A stretch of DNA of 64,000 nt from Aspergillus flavus (Eukaryota; Ascomycota; Eurotiomycetes; Eurotiales; Aspergillaceae), in the NCBI RefSeq assembly GCF_009017415.1, contig NC_092405.1, forward strand, positions 3,968,001 to 4,032,000, read 5' to 3'. Positions 34,072 to 46,809 of the stretch are shown here, piece after piece; the first letter of the stretch is position 1; each line of letters begins with the position of its first letter. The translations under genes and the position numbers were made by a program. The notes under the pieces were generated by a model. It saw only the letters and a list, made by a program, of their open reading frames with translations. It searched no databases and was not told where the DNA came from.

Positions 34072-37000
34072 CGCTCTTCAGTCCGACCACGGTCCTTGTC
34101 GGGTTCCTTCTCCTCTACCTCTCCTCGTTTCTTATCTTCGCCATCGTTCGGATCGCGACAGGAGTTTCCATACAACGCATTGGCTACTTCTCTCTCCGCC
34201 GTATCGCATACGTCCCGAAGCAAGGAGTCCAGATTGAACTTCGTGGCCTCGGACTGTCTTTACACCCACCCTCGTTTGCCCAACCGACATGGCTCAGCCT
34301 TCGATTGACCGAGCTGAAGGTGACCGTGGACCCCGCCGCTCTGGCCAAGAGTAAGCGCAACGGAAACCACCCCGATGTATCGGAGCCCACCAGCCCAGGG
34401 GATTTTTCCCCGCCAGAGGATGAAGATAGCGCTACCCTGCAAGGGCGGAGCAAGACTTGGAGAACATTGACTAAGCTAAAAGAGCAGGTGAAGCGGCTAC
34501 ATCGCAAAATACACTGGTTGAAATTGGTGGACGTAATCGCGGTCAACACCACCGTCAACTTTCTCGAAGCTGGCCAGATTCAGGTGGGAAGTCTGTCATT
34601 GGCAGTGGACACTAGACGCAAGATGGTAGACAGAGGGAAGCTATTTCGCCGCAAAAAGTATGATTCTGGTGAACAACGTCCAGCAGAATGGATAATGACC
34701 GTGCAAAATGTCCTCCTTACGGTCGACGGGAGAGAACCAACAGAATTGCTAGACAACATTGGAGTCAATGTACATGGAATGCTACATAAAGATCTCGAAG
34801 GGCTTAGGGATGCGTCGATTGCTCTGAAGATCGGGAGGATGCATATTCCTTACGATGATCTGATGACGCTCGTGCAAAGAATCAAGAAGTTCCGCCAAAC
34901 CTTTTCGGAAGCTTCGAAGAGTGAGGCGGACGATGAAGTGTCTTTTGCAGACTTTGTGGAGGAATTAGACAAGCCTGGAAGCCAGGACGATGCACTTGTT
35001 CAAACCGTTGCGGACTCAAAAGAGTTTGCCAGCTCTTTATTGCGGGGAATACATGAAATCCAGATAGCCTTGAGCTTTTTCAGGTTATCGCGAGCTATCC
35101 AGCCGCCTTCACCTAAGCAGAGCTCCGTCTATCTGAACATTATATCCCATGAGATAGGCATTGACCTGCATCGGATGGATCAGAATAGTCCCGCCCATCG
35201 GATGTATTTCCAGCGGAACGACGTCGCGCATCAAGCCCTCCTCGCTGCTATCTCTCTATCGGTCAGTTTAGACGACAGTTCGGGTGAGACGGATAATATC
35301 CTTTATATACCTATGGCCACTACAACTATAAAAACAACCCTCCCATCAAAGACGATCAGCTCGTTCAGTGAATGGAACCCGGAAGAGCGAAATACTAATA
35401 TTCTCTTTGCGAATCTTGTGGTAACGTCTCCTTCCATCGATTTAGAACCAAGGCATGTTTCTCGGCTTCTGGGATTGGTTCAGGATAGAACATCCTCCCC
35501 TCGTGGGAAGAAGAGAAATAATCACCAACTGATATCCCGGTTGCTCCCTAAAGCGAGCATTAAGCTCTCAGTCCATGAACCTGTGCTTCGATTCGTTTTG
35601 CCTATCTCAGAAGCTTCCGATGTTTCGACGGAAGATTACAATCTACTCATATGCTCCATATCTTCAATCTCACTCGATATAGAGTCCTCTCATTCATCGG
35701 AAGGCGGTGTTCACTATTCCCTATCGTCTATTTACCGAGTGGCGTCCCATCAGCTGTATTACCAGACACCGCTGGGAGTCAAGCATAATCTACTCACAAC
35801 GGACAATATGGAACTGAAAGTCCTTCTTAGTTCATCCCCACAGGTATGCGTGATCGCTTCCGGATCGTTGAATACTTGTTCTGCCCACATGGTCAATGGG
35901 GAGGTCAATCGAGGCATTCAGCAAGTGATCGAACAGTTCCGAGCCCAGGTCAAGCCGAAGAGAAAGGTTTCAATGTCGCTTGAAGAGCGGAAGCCTAGTC
36001 TTCTGAGGCGCCTTCCCCCTTGGCTGCTCCGGTTCCAATTTGAAGCCACGGGCTTGAGTCTGGAAATCGCTGGTGTGGATGAAGCGGTCTCAGAACTGTC
36101 TCGTGGAGTTTCCCTCCAGCTCCATTCGTGGACCGCAGATTATAGGGCACAAAAAACCGAACAACCCAGTGTGAGTATCGTACGGCGACGGACTCCGAGT
36201 CATTCTACGATAGGCGACGAGTCGCCCTTCAGGTTTCCTCCGACATCACCCCCAAGGCAAACACAACGTGGGGCTGCAGACGGAAGGCGACTCGCTTTGC
36301 ATGTTCGTGGCTTTGAGGGTTTTGTTATAGAATCTGAAGATTATCTGGAGGCGGAGCCTTTCTTTTCGCTCCCTCGGTTCGAGGTGGCTTTAAGTACTTT
36401 GAGTGACCGTCTTGGGCCTATCTTCCACATCAATTCTGTGATAAAGGGAGTTTACCTACAGTATTCCCTTTATCGTTATTACTGCGTAGGAGTTGCTGCA
36501 TCCGTGATCCAGAGCGCTTTCCTCCAACGTTCGCCGGCAACAACACCTCAGACCCCGTCCCCTTGGAACTCTCCTCCTTCGTCGCCCCGCCCATTCTCAC
36601 AAAGGAATGAGCTTATCACGGCAGATGTGAGAGTTACTGTTGTTCAGGTCAAAACTTTCCTTCCCTCAGATCCGCCCATGATGCTCCAAATTTATGGGCT
36701 TGCTGCTGGCTCCCACCGACTCTCCGTTCCATTCGTTCGAGCCCACCTAGTTCGGCTCCATGCTGAGGCACCTAAGCTCAAGGGGGTCTGGGCACGAATT
36801 ATCGGTATGACTAATGTCAGAGTTGATTTCCGTAATGCCAAATTAAAGCAGGGCGCCAATTTGACTGAAGAGAAGTCGATTGACGTGTGGGCTGATTTTA
36901 TCCGCTTGGGTGTCCCGCACCACATGGTGATGCATCGCATTTTTGACAACGTGATTAATACATCAAAGGCCATCAAGCAACTTCATCATCGCTTCAAAAA

Positions 37001-40000
37001 CCATACGGCGGAGTTTGACACATCAAGAGACCCGGAGGAACCGAAGAAAGTACCAAGGATATCACTGCGCAGCAAAGCACTGTTATTCGAAATGGAAGAT
37101 GATGCATTTGAATGGAAACTAGGATGCATATATCGTGCTGGCCTCCTAGAGCAACGCCAGCGCCTGGCAAGAGAAGAGGCATACGATTTGAAGATCCAGA
37201 AGATCAAGGAATGTGATCAACGGCGCGCTTCGTCGAGATTGCGTGCAAAATCGAGCCACAGAACCCTTCGCAGCGAGAGGGTCAGTGGGGAGTCGAAAAG
37301 AAGCAAAAGTGCCGATGCGAAGCCACGCAGTAGTGATGCAGATGACAGTAAGCGTGGAAGGGGCAGAAAATTCCGCTATGACACTGAAGGTGCAGCTTGT
37401 CTTTCGGGTGAATCAAAGATATCAGCAGAAGTGGCCTGGTATCGACTCCAGGAATACAATGCAAGAAGCTGGAAGAAGAAGATCGATGGTGCCTTGAAGT
37501 TCCAGGGTACCTCGATTAAGGAAGTACGAAACCTCTTCTCTGGAGCGGATGAGCCACCTGAAGACGTGGAAGAGACAGAGACTGTGCTCTCTATTCCGAA
37601 CAGGCCTGCTCTTATGGCGGCTTTAATAAGCGACATCAATCTTGTCATAGACAAGCCGTCCTTTCCTTTGGAAGATTATCCAACATTCCTCCATAGGATT
37701 GGAAAAGGCATTCCAATGTCTACACAATATGCATTACTCATTCCGATGAGCTTCCAGTTGGACATGGGAGAGGCTCGCGTCAACTTACGGGATTATCCCT
37801 TGGACCTGTTGCACATACCAGCTTTACGCCCTGGACAATCACCAAGACTTCCAAGCTGGTCACTTCGTACCAACTTTGTCATTGCGGAAGAGTATCGTGA
37901 TTATAAATCGGCTAGGCAAGTCCAAGTAGAGCTTGTTCCCCCAATGGAACTTCCAGACGGGTCCAAAAGTCCTTCCTTCGAAATAAGCGTTTGGCGATCG
38001 GTAAGCCCTGTCAAGACGTACTCTGATCCGACAATCGAGATCAACACGAGTCTTCCAACGAGTATCTCTTGGGGTATGTCCTACCAGCCTGTCATCCAGG
38101 ACATGATGAAGATTATAGAGGGCTTCACCAAACCCGAAATTGATCCTTCCGACAGGGTTGGCTTCTGGGACAAGATTCGACTGAGCTTCCATTCCCGGCT
38201 TCGGATTCTCTGGAAAGAAGACGGAGATGTTCACTTGCGTTTGAAAGGCTCCCGTGATCCGTATGTCGTGACCGGCTTTGGAAGTGGATTCGTCATGTGC
38301 TGGCGCAAGGATGTCAAATGGGAAGTCCACACCAGTGATGACCCCAAGGAGTTCATGGGTATTACTAGTGGGGAGTATGTGCTAGCGATTCCAGATTACA
38401 GCCACGAAGCCCGCTTCATGGCCGAGGCCACGGCTCAGGATTTGGAAAGCACGTCGACGTCAAGCGAGTTGAAGAACGCGGCCCACTTCAAGAAAGTTGT
38501 GATGAAACTGTCAGGCGAAGTGAAATGGGTCGTAGGCCTCGTTTTTGAACGCAATGTCGATGAAAACAGGCGGTCCTTCCAATTCATGCCGCACTATGAG
38601 GTTGTTCTTCAAAACCCAAAATACGTCGATTCCTCCGAACGTGCGGTCTATGACGCTTATCGTGGGTTCCGGAGTAACCATATTCATCTATCAATCTCTG
38701 TGCTTGCCCCAGAGAGTAGGGATTGGTCTGTCGACCACGTTGAATCATCCACTAGCTATAACACGGTTCATCTCACTCCGCGGTTCTTCACTCACTTTTA
38801 CAATTGGTGGTCTCTTTTCTCTGGGGTAATGTCACTCCCTGTTCGTCAAGGTCCATTGTGGCCCGGCATTACCAAGACCAGCAAGAAGTTCAACCGTCAT
38901 CTTGCGACTGTGAAGTATCAACTGCTCTTCGCTCCTTTGTTTGTAGCTCACATTTACAAGCATAAGGATCGCGAAGACTATGGCGAGGATGTCGTCACAG
39001 CGACAGGAATCAAGGTTCGCCTGGACAGTCTGAAGCTTGATGTGCACCAAAGACGTGAGCAGGTGAAGACGCTGGCAAAGGGACGCCTTAAGCAGACCCA
39101 GGCGAGCGCCATGCGGATCAATCAAGCCGAGCTAGATTTGCAAGCTGCGGATTTCAGAGCTGTTTCGGCTAGTATTGAAGGGACAAACTTGGATGATATT
39201 GAGCAAAGCAAGAACGATATTATCTCTTCCTTCCAGCAACCTGTGCCCTCCGTCGATCTTTCCCGATTTACGATTCCGGATCACAATCTTGATTGGATCG
39301 ATATGGATGATTTCGTGGAGTTGGATTGGACCCTTCCTCAAGAGTCGAACCCGCGAACTCAGATTTTGCCTTTAGCATTTACACCACGATTTACTTATTT
39401 CCGCCAGACAGATCATGGCGACATAGGTCCAGACGATACAGGCTACAGTTCTTTCGGCAATGAGCCTACTCACGCGTGTGTTATGTCCGAGAGTAATGAA
39501 CCACGCAGAGTGCAAATGCAGTTGATCAGAGAGCGCCTTGCCCACGTTGAAACCCAGGTTCAGGATTGGGAACGCACAATTGGGGAGCAAGAACTTCGTA
39601 TGGCCAAGGATGTTAATCAGGATCCTTCATTACGGACGGACCATGAGAACTACGTCAAGCAGGCGCAGTCTCTTGCTCGGCGGCGGGCTTTCCTTGCCTC
39701 TGCACTTCAACGTCTCGAGCGGCAACTCGCTCGAGAAGAAATGAGTTCAATGAAAACAAGCCCTGAAACCGTCGCAGCCGATGTTACCAATCGAGTAGGG
39801 ACAGATGCAGACTCGAACAACGATGGCAAGGATGCGGATATGGACGGGCTTTATTCATCGCCTCACGATGAGTTTGCCACCAATTTCAACAATCGTTTCA
39901 TAATCCACAATACTCAGCTAAAATGGAACAACTCACTGAGGAACATCATATTGCGTTACAGTCACCAGGTGAGCCAGAGGCGTGGATTTGTATATTACAT

Positions 40001-42857
40001 GTCTCGAAGGGCAGTCAAATTTATCCTCGATATCGTCGACGAACAAAGCAAGAACCAGAGAAGGCATTCCAAGTTGTTCAAAAGCGCGTCGAGACGTCCC
40101 TCTGACATTCGAGGCCTAGTGGATAACGAAGAGGACGGAACCGTGGAAGATCGTATTGAGCAACTACTGAACGATGCGAAACGTTTTGTGAACGCAGACG
40201 AACAAGAGGACTCTGACCACAAGAAACAGGACAGTTCAAAGTCTGATAACTCTAGTGAGAATATCTCACCGGAGTTCACACCGCAAAACAGCTATCACTT
40301 GCGGCTTATCGCCCCTCAGATTCAGCTCCAAAGCGAGAAGAACCAAAAGTCGGTCGTGTTGGTTGCCGCGAAGGGCATGCAGCTGAAGGTCGTGTCAATC
40401 ATGGACAAGGAACGTGTTTCTGACGATGTCAGCGGTCTGGTACAGCGCCGCTTCTCCCTCGAAATGGATGGTGCTCAATTCTTCGTTGCAACGCAGAAGA
40501 ATTTGATGAAACATTTACAGTTTTACGCAGGCAACAAATACGGCAATTCTCCAGGCTCGGCATGGCCACCTTGGTTGACTATCGAAGCGATGTTTGATTT
40601 TGAATTGAATCCATTCGGTTTCTCGAGAATTGTCCAGAAGACTTCGGCCAGCTTGAGATACGATAAGTACAACAATCTTCGTCTGAAGTATAACGAAGAA
40701 GTGGGTAAGGGACAACCTGATCATGAACATGGCCTCAGCAGCGAAGAATCTAGAATAGATCAAATCAGTGTCGAATTCCCCCACCTCCGCGCTATCTGCG
40801 ACTCGGCTGAATACTACTCCATGTACATCATTGTGCTTGATTTGCTGCTCTACAGCGAGCCTCTGGAGAAAGTTCGGAGTGAACGCCTGGAGAGGATCAT
40901 GCTCAGTTCTGACTTCAGCGACCTCAGAGGCGCGCCGGAGATGGTGTTTAAACTCCAGTCTCGGATTCGGCATTTGGAAGAGATCAAGGAGCATTTCCAA
41001 ATTCATGCTAAATATCTGGACAAACAAGGCTGGGAAGATCGCTTGGAGCTTGAAAAGGACCTTGCTCAATGCGAAGACGAGTTGTTCTTTTTGATGAAAG
41101 CAATAACAACTTCTCAGCGGAGAATTGATCCTACAATGTCTGGGGCCCATGGCCTCATGCGTTGGAACATATCTGCCCACGAAGTTGTCTGGCACCTTAT
41201 GAAGGACGAAACCGAACCATTAGTCGAGTTCCAGCTACGAAATGCCGAATACGAACGTACTGACAACAGTGATGGGTCTAACCACAATCTCGTAGCAGTC
41301 GAACGACTGTATGGATTGAACCTTCTTCCGGACGCCATCTACCCTCAAATCATTGTGCCGTATCTCGACCAAGCGAAGCCTCTGGACTCACCGGATGATT
41401 ACATGATCAAGGTCAAGTGGCACATGCTTGAAGCCGTTGCTGGTATCCCTGTTTTGGATAATTTTGAGGTGTCACTTTTCCCGCTTAAGATTCAATTGGA
41501 GCGTGAGCTTGGCCAAAAGGTGTTCGAGTACATATTCCCTAATGTCGGAGCGAGTGCGTTCGAAAACGGGGGCTTTTCACCCTTAATGATCAAGAACATG
41601 AAACCGTTGGAAGATTCCGACGAAGACGATGAGGCAGAAAGTCCGGTTCCGCCTCGAAGCGCCCACAGCAACACGGATGTTTCTACGGAAGACTTGCAGA
41701 AAGGACCGGGCGCTATCGAACTGAGGTTACAACCGACATTCACGTCATCTGACGATACTAGACCCCGATCGGCACGCTCTAACCACCTGAAAGGCCTCGC
41801 CATGACGCCCCTCCATAAGGACAGCAACCGGCTTGGTCCCTCCGAACCTTCTCGCCAAACAGCACGTCCGTCAACTAGTGGCGGTTTATCTACTAAGAGA
41901 TCCGCCGACAGTCTACGGTTGCTATCAAGACAAGGCACTGACAAAACCCTTGCAAATGGCTCCGGCACCAGCGTTGTTGAAGATAAAGGGAAGAAGTTCG
42001 GTTTAGCCAAGCTACCTAATAGAAGCAAGTCCAAAGCAGCCACCGACGATTTATCCCAGATGATGTCTCGCGCGTCGAATTACATGACGCTAGCTCATGT
42101 GAAGGTGCAGGATGTTGTGCTTTGCTTGAGCTACAAAGGCAAAGGAGATCATAACCTGGAGGATATTCACGACTTCGTCTTCCGTCTGCCGATTCTGGAG
42201 TATCGGAACAAAACATGGTCCAACCTGGACTTGGCTTTGCGACTGAAGAAAGACGTCATCAAAGCTCTTATATCCCACGCACCTGCAATACTTGGGAATA
42301 AATTCTCACATCATCGTCCTACGAAACAACAGCAGAAGAAATATCGCGATATAGCGAACTCTGCCCAGCTGCTTCACAACCCTGATAGTGCGGCAGTCAC
42401 GATATCCGACAAAAGTCAGACGAGCCAAGACTCGAACAGCGAGTACTCAGAGTCACAGTCGCAGAGGTCTGTTCATTCCGGAAGCTCTCGGCTCGTTCGT
42501 TCGAATTCTTTAGGGTCCAGTATGCTCAGTATTGATCAAAGCGGCCTAATGTCTGATGCTCGATCTGGAAGTGAAGTCGACGTGGATGCTCGTTGGGAGG
42601 TTAGTGTTGAATGGTTCTAATAATATCAAGTGTGTCGCTAACCTGAGTGCAGCAATCTCGTAGGATTGTGAATCCTCCATCCCGGCCTATGACTTCAGGC
42701 ACCGCAATTGCCCGTTCCGAAACTAAGCGCTGGGACGGGGCTGATGAGGGGTGAGCTATATTCGTATTGGACTGTAGAGTACTTTTGCTAACTGCGACTT
42801 AGTCACAAAATGACGATCCGTAACTTTGGCCGCAAATTGATGCCGTCCCGAAAGTAA
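34068..42857 (+). CDS. fmp27: Fmp27/BLTP2 (SABRE/Hobbit) bridge-like lipid transfer protein
   Basis: A giant hydrophobic-groove protein that carries lipids between membranes at contact sites (ER-plasma membrane in this family). Exons 34068-42599 (2844 codons uninterrupted), 42653-42750 and 42803-42857 give 2894 residues. The N terminus is a single ER-type membrane helix (VLVGFLLLYLSSFLIFAIV, residues about 9-27), then chorein-like strand repeats. The GFWDK signature is at residues 1365-1369 (VGFWDKIRLSFHSRLRILW) and the WPPW signature at 2166-2169 (AWPPWLTIEAMFDFELNPFG), the two domain names used for this family. A coiled coil (RERLAHVETQVQDWERTIGE) lies near 1815. The tail is Ser-rich and ends basic (GRKLMPSRK). 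The absence of introns over 8.5 kb is typical of long fungal genes. It is convergent with the SET-domain gene. Confidence 0.95.
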
Positions 42858-43557
42858 CTGTCCAACAGAAAGGACGTGCATATGGCTTTACAACCATGTC
42901 AGATCGGTGAAATAAGCTGAGCTTTCCTGACCATTTATCCTTTTTATCCTACATTTTCTATATCACACTCTCGTGACCTGCCATTTTCTGCTACATGATA
43001 CCCCAAATGCTATGGGTCGTATATAGGCGTCATCTGTTTCACTGGCTTCATATTATAAAACTTGTTTTGATTTGCTGTGTCAATCTTACCCTGCTTGGCT
43101 ACTTGTGACATTTCTTGTGACATTCTTGTCATTCTTGTTATGAGGCTATCTCGAGCAATGACCTCGAGCCTCCTTTGCTTTTGCTGTGTATACCTTTCCC
43201 TTCTTTATTTTATCTATTATTACCATTCCATGGGAGCAGGGGCGCATTGGAAGGCCTTTACCAGTTTAGCGGGAAGCGACTGGAGACAAGACATATACAT
43301 GCATAGGGTATATATCTGGGCTGGTGTAAAGATAGACGGTATATTGGAAGGGATATTAGCATTGTCTTGTATATTGGAATTTATTCAACAGTTCATTCGC
43401 TACTTCACTTATCATCTCTTCAAACCTGTATTTTGCACCGGAAATAAGTAGCAATATATCCTCCATCAAGCCAGTCTTAAGAACGAAAAACATAACTCGT
43501 TTAGAACCCAACCACAAGCCCATCATCATTTAGAAAACAAACCAAATATATCAAACC
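42858..43557. other. Intergenic, convergent 3' ends
   Basis: 3' UTRs of Fmp27 and the SET-domain gene. It includes small repeats at 43101-43140 and a GTATATTGGAA direct repeat (about 43338 and 43370). The frame at 43077-43451 is AT-rich and unsupported. Confidence 0.5.
43101..43140. repeat. Imperfect tandem repeat CTTGTGACATT
   Basis: Four decaying copies of a roughly 10-12-nt unit (CTTGTGACATT, CTTGTGACATT, CTTGTCATT, CTTGTTAT) lie in the Fmp27 3' region. Repeated U-rich motifs could bind RNA-binding proteins; no function is shown. Confidence 0.55.
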
Positions 43558-45199
43558 CTATTCCCCCTGACCAACAGCACCTATAGCCTTCTCACAAATC
43601 CGCTTAATCTGTCCCCACCTACTAAGTAACATCTCCAACCTCCCCTTCTCCCACTTCTCCCCAACACTACTTCGTCTTCTAGACCCACCCAACTTCTCCA
43701 ACATAGACCCAATAATCTCCATCGTCCTCTCACACTCCCCAAGATAAACCCCAATCCAACTTCGAATCACCTCCGCCGATTTTCCCGCATCAAAGGCTCG
43801 TTTCGACCGGCCCTCGATATAGATGCGGAAGTCCCGCTTCGACATGTATTTGAGACAGGCGGCTGTTTCGGTGCTGGCGTTTACGCCGGTTTCTGTGACT
43901 TCGAAGTTGCTTCGGGAGTTTTAGTTAGTATAGACGGGATGGCGGGGTTGGGGAATGGTGAGGGAGTGGGATTTGACGTACCCGAAACAGTCTTGGTGGA
44001 CTAATTCTTTTTTGTCGGTTATTGTTAGGTCTTGGAAGATAATGTCGTCTAGGTATATTGAGTCGGATTCGTTTTTGTCGAGGAAGAAGCCGTCTATGGA
44101 TTTCTCTTTTGGTTAGAGGGATATAAGGGTGGGTTAGGGGTAAGTCTGGTAGGGGAAACTGACATTCGACGAAGAGGAAGTCGTTTGAGTGGGCGCCGTA
44201 GCTCATGTAGACTTCTGAGCCTTTTTCTAGGGGGATGGTTAGTTTCTTGAGGGTCTGCTTCTACCGTTGGTTAGATAGATGGGGTAGGGGTTGGTATTTA
44301 CCGTATCGTTTGGTAGCTCGGAATGTGTAGTCGATATGGTCGAACCTGACTTCACATGCCTTTTCTCTGTTAGGTAGGGAACTTAAGAATTAAAGTGAAA
44401 GGATGAGTGGGCTAACCGCGTTATCCTCATGATTGAAATAGTCCGCATAGGGGACCATCGCGATGGCGTCGTTCCAGTCCTCCGGTTCGTCCTTTCCGGG
44501 GGAGATATAGTAGAAGCTTCTTGAGTTGATGATGAGCCAGTAATATGCGAATGTCTTCCACTCTGTTTTAGGGAACACGGAGAGAACCTGTTCCCAAGCG
44601 TGTGTGAGTCGCTTTTCCTCTTGCCCGAGCATGTTCTGATACCTGGTGTCGTAGTCCACGCCTACGGGTACTTTTTCGAAAGAATTCCATAGCCCAGATA
44701 CAGAAGGGGGGAGAAGACTTGGTGTTGAGGAATTGTCCTCGTCTTCAAAGGCAGAATTGGATCGTCGGAGATGACTTGGCCATAGTATAGGCGTGCTATC
44801 TTCGAGCTCCTGCCAATTTGGCCAGACGTTGCGCCATGCGTCTATCCCTTTGAGGGTTTTGGTGTCCCCGTGCGTGAGATATGCGGCTAGAATGCCATGG
44901 ATGGATGTTCCCTCTGGGAAGAGATCCACGAATGAAGATGGGATGGAGTCAATGGATAGCATCGCCGTTTGTGGAACTGTGAGCATAATCTCTCCCTCCT
45001 TTCTCGTGATGGCTTGTTAATCATTGTAGTGAGGTAGTACGATTGTTATTGTTGACGTACTCACTTCTATGGTCTTCGTTGCGATCATTCCTAACCGGCG
45101 GCCGGGGAATCGAGCTGGTGCTATGCCGTTGATCTCGATTCCTTTCGAGATAGCCCAGTTTGTGAAGGCGAAATGCTCTTTCCCTGGCGATTCGTCCAT
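43558..45199 (-). CDS. SET-domain protein lysine methyltransferase (SETD3/RKM/LSMT group)
   Basis: Likely methylates lysines of non-histone proteins such as ribosomal proteins. ATG at 45199 begins MDESPGKEHFAFTNWAISKG, the usual opening of this group, then EINGIAPARFPGRRLGMIAT (the SET N-flank RGLGAT-like strand). The large exon to about 44403 holds IHGILAAYLTHGD, the long I-SET insertion and ends MVPYADYFNHEDN, the NH motif that binds AdoMet. Later small exons carry EVRFDHIDYTFRATK, LEKGSEVYMSYGAHSNDFLF (the GEE-x-SYG motif with terminal Tyr) and a C-terminal helical Rubis-subs-bind region to QGE. At least five introns; the early junction near 45061/45018 is the least certain. It is divergent from the Tae1 gene across 230 bp. 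Confidence 0.87.
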
Positions 45200-45429
45200 C
45201 TCTGCTGCTGATTCCTCTACAGCTTGAGAATGTTGATATGTCTAGGTTGACTCGTCGTGAATGTATGCTGACAGTAACTGCCTCGATCCCGGCCAATCAC
45301 AGTGTCCAATTTACCGGAAAGTGATTACATAAGCCGGCGGAAGTTCCGTGATTTCTCATCAAAAATCTCGAAGTTCGCGGAGAAGCAAGTTTCACGGCAG
45401 AGGAACTCGTCCGGTGACAAGTCGTTGCG
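45200..45429. promoter_or_regulatory. Short bidirectional promoter, SET methyltransferase / Tae1
   Basis: 230 bp between two ATGs facing away from each other. CCAATCA at 45293-45299 and CCAAT at 45305-45309 lie near the centre, candidate sites for the HAP-type CCAAT complex. No TATA box is seen. Confidence 0.6.
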
Positions 45430-46188
45430 ATGGCTTCTGAACCAGTCGCATCGGGGCCCAGTGAGGCCAACTTGGAGAATCCCGCAATGGCAACCCCAGA
45501 CTCTAAGATCGACCATGCCGCTTCTATCCGATACTGGAACAGCGTCGCTGCCAACTCCAACACCATGCTGGGCATGTTGGGGAGTTACCCTTGGTATACA
45601 CGCATCGATCTACGCGGTTCGAAGAGCTTTCTTTCTAAGGTCCGACGATTGGTACCCGGTTGCACCACTGAAGGGAAATTGAAGCTGGGAGCTGATTGCG
45701 GTGCGGGAGTGGGGCGCGTAACGGAGGGGTTCCTCAAGGATGTATGCGAAACAGTGGACGCAGTCGAGCCGGTCGAGAAATTCACTCAGGTTATACGCGA
45801 CAGTGCTCTGAAGGGCTCTGGTATCGTGGGCGATATTTATACCGTCGGGTTGGAGGGGTGGTACCCGGAGAAGAAATATGACCTGATCTGGACTCAATTC
45901 TGCGTGGGACATTTGACGGATGTCCAGTTGGTTGAGTACTTTGTGCGGTGTCGTGAATCATTGACAGAGACGGGAATCGTGGTAGTCAAGGAGAATCAAT
46001 CGACTGATCCCAATGGAAATGATATGTATGATGACGAGGATAGTAGCGTGACGAGGACGGATGAGAAGTTCAAAGAGATCTTCAAGCAGGCCGGGTTGAT
46101 TGTTGTCACGTCTGAATTGCAGCTCGGGTTCCCAAAAAATTTCAAGCTGCTCCCTGTGAGGTTCTATGCTCTCCGGCCGAAGAGTTGA
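45430..46188 (+). CDS. tae1: Protein alpha-N-terminal methyltransferase (Tae1/NTMT1 type)
   Basis: Methylates the alpha-amino group of proteins starting Met-(Ala/Pro/Ser)-Pro-Lys after Met removal; in yeast the known targets are ribosomal proteins. Single exon, 252 residues. It shows the family blocks YWNSVAANSNTMLGMLGSYP, then AdoMet motif I as LGADCGAGVGRVTEGFL, VDAVEPVEKF (post I), YDLIWTQFCVGHLTD and VVVKENQSTDPNGNDMYDDE, ending in LLPVRFYALRPKS. Length matches the family. The N-terminal about 30 residues are a low-complexity Ala/Ser/Pro leader; an internal ATG at residue 20 is a possible alternative start. Paired head-to-head with a SET-domain methyltransferase. Confidence 0.94.
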   Translation: MASEPVASGPSEANLENPAMATPDSKIDHAASIRYWNSVAANSNTMLGMLGSYPWYTRIDLRGSKSFLSKVRRLVPGCTTEGKLKLGADCGAGVGRVTEGFLKDVCETVDAVEPVEKFTQVIRDSALKGSGIVGDIYTVGLEGWYPEKKYDLIWTQFCVGHLTDVQLVEYFVRCRESLTETGIVVVKENQSTDPNGNDMYDDEDSSVTRTDEKFKEIFKQAGLIVVTSELQLGFPKNFKLLPVRFYALRPKS

Positions 46189-46809
46189 ACTCAGTTTTCA
46201 GCATTGTGATGGGCCTTCAAACCCCAGGAGTTGCATATTGGGGTCTCTGGATATAGCTAACGGGTTTCCAAAGTGCGCGAACCAGTGCGATGCCTGGTAT
46301 TCTTAGTGCCTTGCTTGGTATCCCTATTTGCTAATGCCAAGCTTATGCGTGTGCGCATCCGCCGCATACTTATGCCCAATGGAACCGTTGAAGACGGCTG
46401 ATACTCGATATGACTGACTCCCTCATCGTTCATGATACGACGGAGTCAAAAATGGAGTGGTCATCTGAGGATTGACGAGCAGCCCCTATAACAACTAGAC
46501 ACAAACATTAGGCAAAAATATACGATGACCTGAATACATTAGAGCTAGGGTATCTATATACAATACATTGGATACACGTGGGACTTAAAGCATATCTTCG
46601 TTAACCTTGCTGTCCACAACTGGAAAGCTGCCGCAGTTTCCGTTGAGGACATATCAGAGTTCATGGCGTGATTGGACCAACCTAATTTTTGAATGAACTG
46701 CTGAGTTCATGTAAAGGCGTGCTTGTTACCACTCCGGAGCTTGCAAGCGCGCAAAGAGAAAGGAAAGGTCGAGGCTAATTTGCGCCCTTCTGTGACGCGA
46801 AAAAATGAA
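46189..46809. other. Intergenic, convergent 3' ends
   Basis: 3' UTRs of Tae1 and the neighbouring membrane-protein gene. No frame or repeat is supported. Confidence 0.55.

Noticed and set aside
40515..42043. Minus-strand frames of 226 and 183 residues inside Fmp27
   Set aside because: Fully inside an unambiguous 2844-codon exon on the other strand.
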